Source: Plantago major (lineage: Eukaryota > Streptophyta > Magnoliopsida > Lamiales > Plantaginaceae). From it: a DNA stretch of 64,000 bases. The stretch is taken from positions 15,963,200 to 16,027,199 of the forward strand of contig CM048843.1 of assembly GCA_026545765.1 (NCBI GenBank). Direction: 5' to 3'. Every line of letters starts with the position of its first letter. Position 1 is the first letter of the stretch. Under the pieces are notes generated by a model, which did not search any database, was not told the DNA's origin, and saw nothing but the letters and a program-made list of their open reading frames with translations. Shown here piece after piece: positions 57,582-64,000 of the stretch. Made by a program: the position numbers and the translations under genes.

Positions 57582-58199
57582 TGTAACGCCCCGAAAACTA
57601 CACTAATTTTTAGAAGAATGAGGGCGTTAAACAAAGACGAAAAGAAATCTAAAAACTCAAAACGAGTTCAAAATCTAAAAAAAAACTTGCAAAGAACACT
57701 ATTTCCAAAAAAAAAAAAAAAACAGCGGCTAAAACTTTACAAAATCCCAATTAAGTCCCCACTCTCACTCTAGTTGATGAACGTCTACCCGACTCGGTAC
57801 TCCAACTTTCTCAGAATCTACAAGGAAGGAAAACGAAAGAGTGTGAGACAAAAATCTCAGTGGTGTTCGTGTGTGACTGTGGCAATTAACATATCAATAG
57901 GAAATTCATAACAGAATCCAAAAATAATAATCATATCCTATAACTACTACCTCTAAGACCTCAGCGTCTCCTGCCTCGCGTCAAAGAGAAGTAAGCTAGA
58001 GCAACCCACAAACATATCGACAGTCACCACTGCCCGAAAATGCAATGAGTATACCCTAACCGAAAGCTTGGCCAAAACAATCAATCAATCGAAGCAATAT
58101 CATATACAATATATACATATTTTTATTTGAGCGGAAGCGATGCCAAATCAATTTTGATGCAATGTTTGAAAAGAATGAGTCGGAACTTTGATGCAATAT

Positions 58200-58267
58200 A
58201 TATATGTATGTATGCATGCATGCATGCATGCATACATACATACATACATAGATATACATACATATAT
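58200..58267. repeat. (TATG/CATG/TACA)n microsatellite
   Basis: A run of TATG, then GCAT, then ACAT units, self-complementary around the GCATGC centre. Confidence 0.85.
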
Positions 58268-58573
58268 AAAAGCAAGTACTTCCTTGGTTTTCGCAAGCGT
58301 TTTAAGAACACTCACCTTTAAAATGTTCCTTGTCAAATCTCAGAGTATGGAGTTCCTGAACAATAGAAGGGTATCGACTAGTAAGAAATAAATCTAAAAC
58401 TAAGACATCTAACCCCCAAAAACCCACGACTCTCACAAGACTAAAATCACGTAACATATAAGGATAAAATAAAACATGAAACGCAAGAACAATTAAGCAC
58501 ATAATTACGTAGCTCATACTTAAGTACTACGAATCAATTTTTTATAATTTTATTGGTAGAAGGGCAAAAGAAA

Positions 58574-58574
<1 letters not shown>
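58268..58574. repeat. 307-bp direct repeat, copy 1
   Basis: It runs from AAAAGCAAGTACTTCC to GGGCAAAAGAAAT. Copy 2 is at 58611-58917, a period of 343 bp. Confidence 0.92.
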
Positions 58575-58609
<35 letters not shown>

Positions 58610-58610
58610 T

Positions 58611-58917
58611 AAAAGCAAGTACTTCCTTGGTTTTCGCAAGCGTTTTAAGAACACTCACCTTTAAAATGTTCCTTGTCAAATCTCAGAGTATGGAGTTCCT
58701 GAACAATAGGAGGGTATCGACTAGTAAGAAATAAATCTAAAACTAAGACATCTAACCCCCAAAAACCCACGACTCTCACAAGACTAAAATCACGTAACAT
58801 ATAAGGATAAAATAAAACATGAAACGCAAGAACAATTAAGCACATAATTACGTAGCTCATACTTAAGTACTACGAATCAATTTTTTATAATTTTATTGGT
58901 AGAAGGGCAAAAGAAAT
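58611..58917. repeat. 307-bp direct repeat, copy 2
   Basis: It is almost identical to copy 1; I noticed one substitution (CAATAGAAGG versus CAATAGGAGG). A (TACA)n tract separates the copies. Confidence 0.92.
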
Positions 58918-60037
58918 TTGAAACAAAATAAAAGTGCATATTGGGGCTTGAACCCGAGACCTCAAGGTTTAAGCTCAAACAAATAACCACTCGATGACAA
59001 CATAATCCATTGTTATACATTCACAAGAAATTCATACGTCAAGAAGAGTATAGCAAACCAAGATTCTAGACTTAAAATTAAAAAGGGATTTAAAAGGGAC
59101 ACACAGTTGGATTTCGAACCCCTGATCTCGCACAAACAGGAATCAACAGCCAAGCTGATGACCACTCAGCCATGACTATTCGATTGTTAATCATCATCAT
59201 CAGTACACTATCAGAACAGAACAGAAAATAGAGCATACAACCAAGAAATTAAACAGAGCATGCGTGAAACAGGGAATCAAAGAAGATCACTACTCAAGTC
59301 AATGAATGAAACAATAGTTAAAATCGTAACCCACCCCCGCAAAACACGAAAATCGAAACGGAGGATAAACTTACCAAAGACAAACTAGTAGCTTTCTACA
59401 TAATCGAATCGAAGTCGAATGTGCATGCAATGCAAAGATAGGAGAAGAACAAGATTTTCTCGGAGATAGGTTTAGTTAAAAGACGCTTACGAACTGGAGA
59501 TTCATGGAGGCGTAAAAGCCAGAAGGCTTTTAGATACTGGAGATATATATATTTGGAAGAGGCGGTGCATGTAATGGAAGGGAGCCCAAAATCAATAAAA
59601 CTCTTCCTACAAGTCTCCCTAATTAACGTTACTAGTACTAACTGTGGCATTGCTACGGTGTTGGGTTTCTTTAATAAACAATTGAAGAATGACAGTTTAA
59701 ATAAATTAAAAAATCCAATTAGTCATCTTAATAGTCAAGCATGTATTTTTAAATTAAAGTACAAAAGATTATACCTTCAACCTCTTAGTATATCTTAGTA
59801 TATCCATGAAGAAAATGAAAGGGAAATGATAATTAATTGACAATTGTCAAACCGTGCAATGTAGTTAAAGTAATAGTTAAATACATATTAAAAAATGAAA
59901 GTACTAAAAGATTTAATTTTCAACCTCCAAATGCATCTTCTTCACCTGCAAAGTAAAGCACAATACACACGTAAATTGTCATTAGAAAATAATTGAGGAA
60001 ATTTATATTGAATGCATTATAATGATATGCACATACC

Positions 60038-61841
60038 TTAAAGATTACTAAAAACTTCTTTGTAAACAACATTGATCGTTGTGTCTGTGGGGTGTCCTTC
60101 TTCATCCAGGATTAAAACTTTGAGTCCTTTTCTGCTAGTTACTCTTGAGAATGCAACATCTGTTGACCATGAATCTGGTGTTGGAAGATACAAACCAACA
60201 TGTGCTAAGGACTGGCCCTGACTCTTGTTGATTGCCATGGCATGGCAAACTGATATAGGGAATCTAATTAGAAATTCTGTAACATCTGAAGGTGCCAACA
60301 CCATTTGAGGTATAAGTACCTTCTGTCCCACATTCTTTCTAGCTATCATCTTCGCCCCTATGACATGCTTCTCGATTGCAGTCACAATCAATCTTGTGCC
60401 ATTACAAAGTTCGACAGACTGGTCAATGTTCCTCAAAAGCATTATTGGACAACCAAACTTTGAGTCGAATGAGATGGTTTGGTATACCTGATGCCTTAAT
60501 AGTATTAAGGAATTCGACTGAATATACATCTTCTCTATTGATGATGTCATCCTCATCAAGACATATGTTTTCACTAATCATGAACTCGACCGAATCTCCA
60601 GGTAATAGTGACATGATGTAGTCATTAATCTCATGGACTATCTCATTAGTCGGTGCAAGATTCGCCCTGTCCTGAAAATATAGACCATCACCAACATGGT
60701 CCATGAGTGAAGGATATGTGCCACTGACCATGGTAGCAATCGGATCTGGTGCATCACGAATAAGGATATCTTCAGGCAACTTGAAACTGACCTCGCCATC
60801 ATTTGTCGCGCCTACTTGCCCATCTCCAATGCGTAGCAACCATTCGGCAAATTCCCTTATACTGTCAACCTCGGTAGGTGAGCTGCCAGCCTTGTCAAAA
60901 TATAAAATTATTAAATAATGTGTTTGGTCAATATAATTTTTTATCTTTTTAGAAATTGAGCAAACGTGCGTAATAATTACATAAGTGCTCATACCTGAAG
61001 GCACATGTTCTTGGTTAACTTCAAAACACAACATTAACTCCACAGTTTTTTCGATGGGCATAGGGTTGCGTGAACTATATCCTGCCTACTGCCCTTGGGT
61101 ACAACTGGTAAAATTTATCTAAAGTCCCCCAGAGAGAACAACTAATCCACCAAAAAGGTTATCTGACACCTGACCATGAGATCCTCTCATAACATCTCGA
61201 AGGTTGCGGTCAAGCACTTCAAAGCAAAACCGATTGGTCATTGGAGCCTCATCCCAAATGATCAACTTAGTATTCATACATAAACCAGCAAGATCACTCC
61301 CAGAAGTTAGTCTACTGCACATGGATGTCTTGTCAACCTGTAGGGGTATGCTAAACCTGGAATGAGCGGTACGTCCTCTAGGAAGAAGCAACGAAGCAAT
61401 ACCGCTGGAAGCTACGGGCAGGACGATATCACGTCTCCCACGTAACGCCGAGCATACTGTTCTCCATAAGAATGTCTTTCCTGTTCCACCATACCCATAC
61501 AGAAAGAATAACCCTCCATTACCCGATGATACTGCATCCATAATAATATTATATACACTCCTCTGTTCATCTGTCAGACATGGGTACAAACGATTGTGCT
61601 CTTCCATCATCTGAACCACATCGTAATCTAATTCCTCTGCGATTAGACTATTCTGACCATTATGTATCGCTACATTATCAGGCACATGCATACCTTCAAA
61701 CTGGCTGAGGCTAGTTCCATTGCAACGAAGAAACTCTTCTATTTGTGCGAGAGTGAAGTTCTTCAATTGGTCATCAGTGATCTCCAGATATATTTCAAAT
61801 GGGATTAAAAATTTGAAGTAAAAAATTAATGAAAAAACCAT
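60038..61841 (-). pseudogene. Helitron PIF1-type helicase region, damaged
   Basis: Frame 61841-61119 carries Walker A GYGGTGKTFLW, Walker B IIWDEAPM and the HSRFSIPL segment. It ends early, where GGDF(R)Q is expected, with a frame change and a stop at about 61119-61100. Later frames (61061-60423 and 60574-60038) carry TNEIVHEINDYIMSLLPG, GCPIMLLRNIDQSVELCNGT and the terminal AINKSQGQSLAHVGLYLP. It is related to the 5'-3' superfamily 1 helicases used by Helitrons for strand displacement. It cannot be translated through. Confidence 0.85.
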
Positions 61842-63964
61842 TTATAATATAAAAGTAAAACGTCAATAATTATTAATAACATACCAGGTTTATCCATCTT
61901 CTTACGTAGCATGTACAGGATGCTATCTGATAAATACTCCCATGTAGTATTCCATACATGTATAGGCCTAGACATGTTGTTTGTCTGGAGTAGAGAAGAG
62001 AACAAATGCCTCAAGTAACGCCCCGAGCTTCAGAATCTGGCTTCCTTTATGGCACCAATATACTCATTATCGTCATCGAGTAAACCCATCGCAAAGCACG
62101 CATCACGAAAAGTTGGGTATACAACTCCATGTACTGTTCTCAAATCCTCATAGCAGGTGGCGCCCCTAATGTGATTCAACATTATCCTGAGGTAATATAT
62201 GGGACCTGTCTTGGGAGGAACATGATGTAATCCTACCAACCTTGTTGTTGAAAACCTTCCTAGGTCTCCAAACTTTATCCTTAGCATTCCAAACATAATG
62301 CCTAGGGAACTCCGCATACAAATACTTGTGTGCCTCTGGGTGGTGTTTATTGTACTCCATCCACATTAAGAACTTAGTCTCTGCAACAATAGGCTTCTCT
62401 AATAGGTCATAAATGTAATTGTCATCCTTGAATACCACTGATTGTTCACCCTCCATGTGAAATGGTAGTCGCTCAACAGTAGGATCCCTATAATGAATAT
62501 CGTATCCCATAATACGCCATACGGCCTCACATGCTGAAATGTATCGACAATCCACATAATCCTTCACCTCATTATCAATTGTTATCTTGGCCCCTATGCG
62601 GTCAACACCTTTGTTCACGTACTTAAACAAATACTTGATATAATTGGTTTTGTTGCACCACTCAACATTGATATGAGCATGGTACTTCATGAGCAGATAA
62701 GGATTATACAGAACAATGTACCTTCAATAGAAGACAAAAAAACTAACATAAGTACATCATGACGCATTTTAAGTGCTTATTTAACTAACAAATAGCATTT
62801 TAATTGTTGATTACGTACCGGTTATCAATTACATCACCGTTCTTATAAATGGTGAAACCTGTGCCACGCCTCCTATACAATGGGTATCCATTTCCATCAA
62901 ATGATGTGCGTTCGTTGAATGGCTTTGGAAACTTCCTTTGAGCATTTTTTTCCATCATGCATGCAAGGAGAATTCGTGTTAAGAGGTCCGCACGGACCAT
63001 GAACCATGTGTCGGACACAGCATTGTACAACTCCGGGTTTAGTTCCTTATTCGGTATTTCAGCACTGATGACCTCGTCAATATCATTGACGGACATGTTC
63101 CTATCTTGACGGTCGATCCATAGTAGGATGTGAGCATGTGGCAGACCACGTTTCTGAAACTCTCAATTGTATACACAACTGCATACCAAAAAATTAAATG
63201 TTCAATTAGTATAAGTTGGAATATAATAATCACATGTTCGATTAATTGAGTTAAAATTGAATATGATAAACACCTCCTATAGCCTTGTCGAATACATTCT
63301 CTGTCTTCAAGTCCTTTATCAGCTGATTCAACTTCATTTTGAAAACACGACTTAGGACATCTAGCCTATCCTCGGGACGTAGACCATTAGACTCCACAAA
63401 ATGCGTAATCTCTGGCCATTTTGGATTACATGTGAAAGTGATGAACAATTCAGGATATCCTATACTCTTGCAGATAGCCATAGTGTCCTGAAAGTTATTC
63501 ACCATGTACCTTGGTCCTCCAACAAAAGACGATGGTAGTACAAATCGCTTTCCAACATTTCCGGTTGGATCTCCAGCATCAAGCTCCCCTCTCCTAATGG
63601 CATCGTCAAGGGTCCTATAGTTATTAGATCTCAACAACGGCTGATTTCTCATTATAAAAGCAAGGCGACGTGCTTCCATCATCATGTATCCATCCACCAA
63701 AAACTGTTGGAATAACTTTTTGCTTGAAAGGATAGTGCGAGCCTCACCCTCACGATCAAATATCATATATGATAGGAACTCCTTTATTGTGAGTTTGTTT
63801 CTAACTCCTTTTGACTTGTTATAATGACGTATTTTTGTGTGGTATCCATCCTCCCCATACGGGAATAGAAGGGGATATTGCATCGGGAGGTATGTCGGGT
63901 GCAACTCAGATATTGGCCTTAACGTTCCATTCCTCTCTTCCAATATAATATCATATCCATTCAT
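61842..63964 (-). pseudogene. Helitron Rep (HUH nuclease) region, damaged
   Basis: The 237-aa Helitron_like_N frame (63964-63251, with MQYPLLFPYGEDGYH and FITFTCNPKWPEI) is followed by an intron (63273-63179), then the HUH motif KRGLPHAHILLW and, after a second intron (about 62816-62720), the tyrosine region YIKYLFKYVNKG. Lesions: a 2-bp AG repeat (63161-63164) just before the HUH motif shifts the frame; an extra base near 62240 shifts it again before HHVPPKTGPIYYL; and a TGA replaces a Trp codon near 62030 (before SSGRYLRHLF). HUH Rep nicks and rejoins single strands during rolling-circle transposition. Confidence 0.85.
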
Positions 63965-64000
63965 TTAAATATTCTTCCAATACGGTGATAGTTCTGTCCG

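Larger units (their letters stand above)
57582..59631 (-). other. Possible LTR-element end and duplicated segment
   Basis: Read on the minus strand, the block ends CGGGGCGTTACA, like the termini of some plant Ty3-type LTRs. Donor-like AG/GTGAGT and TTTG/GTAAGT sites (near 58312 and 59374) suggest a spliced transcript on this strand. No protein domain was found. It contains two 307-bp direct repeats and tetranucleotide microsatellites. The identity of the element is uncertain. Confidence 0.35.
59632..64000 (-). mobile_element. Helitron (3' end in window, 5' end beyond right edge)
   Basis: A rolling-circle transposon on the minus strand with Rep and PIF1-type helicase domains. Its 3' end is placed at 59632: on the minus strand a hairpin GTAGCAATGCCAC is followed by AGTTAGTA and then CTAG, with host T next. 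This is the expected hairpin-then-CTRR/T layout. The 5' TC end is outside the window. Several lesions in the coding region make this copy non-autonomous. Confidence 0.85.

Noticed and set aside
58920..59160. B-box-like sequences (GGGTTCAAGCCCC on the minus strand)
   Set aside because: A single tRNA-like box without an A box or cloverleaf. Not called as a tRNA gene or SINE.

Overview
The window is nuclear DNA from a flowering plant, most likely a eudicot. The evidence is AT-rich intergenic DNA, GT-AG introns inside plant-specific gene families (MORF, clade I MLO, SnRK2, NAC, chloroplast ferredoxin), and many plant transposons (Stowaway MITEs, Ty1/copia, LINE, Helitron). I cannot name the genus from the sequence. 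There are no bacterial operons, CRISPR arrays, rRNA genes or convincing tRNA genes.

The left third (1-14325) and 24.3-32.6 kb hold ordinary, apparently intact host genes. They are: the first exon of a mitochondrial RNA-editing cofactor (MORF, minus, cut by the window edge); a 15-exon MLO4/11-type seven-transmembrane gene (plus, 556 aa); an intronless chloroplast ferredoxin (minus, 146 aa); a 12-exon TMN1-type transmembrane-nine gene (minus, 583 aa, with an 18-nt microexon); and two tandem subclass I SnRK2 kinases (plus, 354 and 356 aa, nine exons each with equal lengths for the first eight). I derived all splice structures by hand from homology and GT-AG borders.

The window also holds a small family of divergent, intronless NAC-like genes: a 443-aa copy (35228-36559), a truncated pseudogene (about 44.9-45.2 kb) and a 382-aa copy (47116-48264). 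Their C-terminal Tyr/Asp/Gly repeats vary in number between copies, and only the third copy has a basic NLS-like cluster. This cluster is separated by a 1.2-kb array built on a GAAACTAA motif and by a LINE with a readable target-site duplication.

Mobile DNA dominates the rest. A decayed copia element occupies 15.9-21.8 kb; it has a promoter-bearing 5' LTR but apparently only the first 350 bp of the 3' LTR. The 48.4-53.2 kb region holds nested retroelement fragments and two elements with GTTAAACGCA inverted ends. A tandem array of receptor-kinase pseudogene fragments (53.9-57.6 kb, period about 1.56 kb) includes a Stowaway MITE whose empty site is preserved in the neighbouring unit. From 59632 to the right edge lies a Helitron on the minus strand with recognisable Rep (HUH) and PIF1-helicase domains, several inactivating lesions and a credible CTAG/hairpin 3' end.

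No new defence or enzyme system is evident. The most unusual items are the NAC-like family with repeat turnover, the GAAACTAA array, the palindromic GTTAAACGCA elements and the datable nested insertions.
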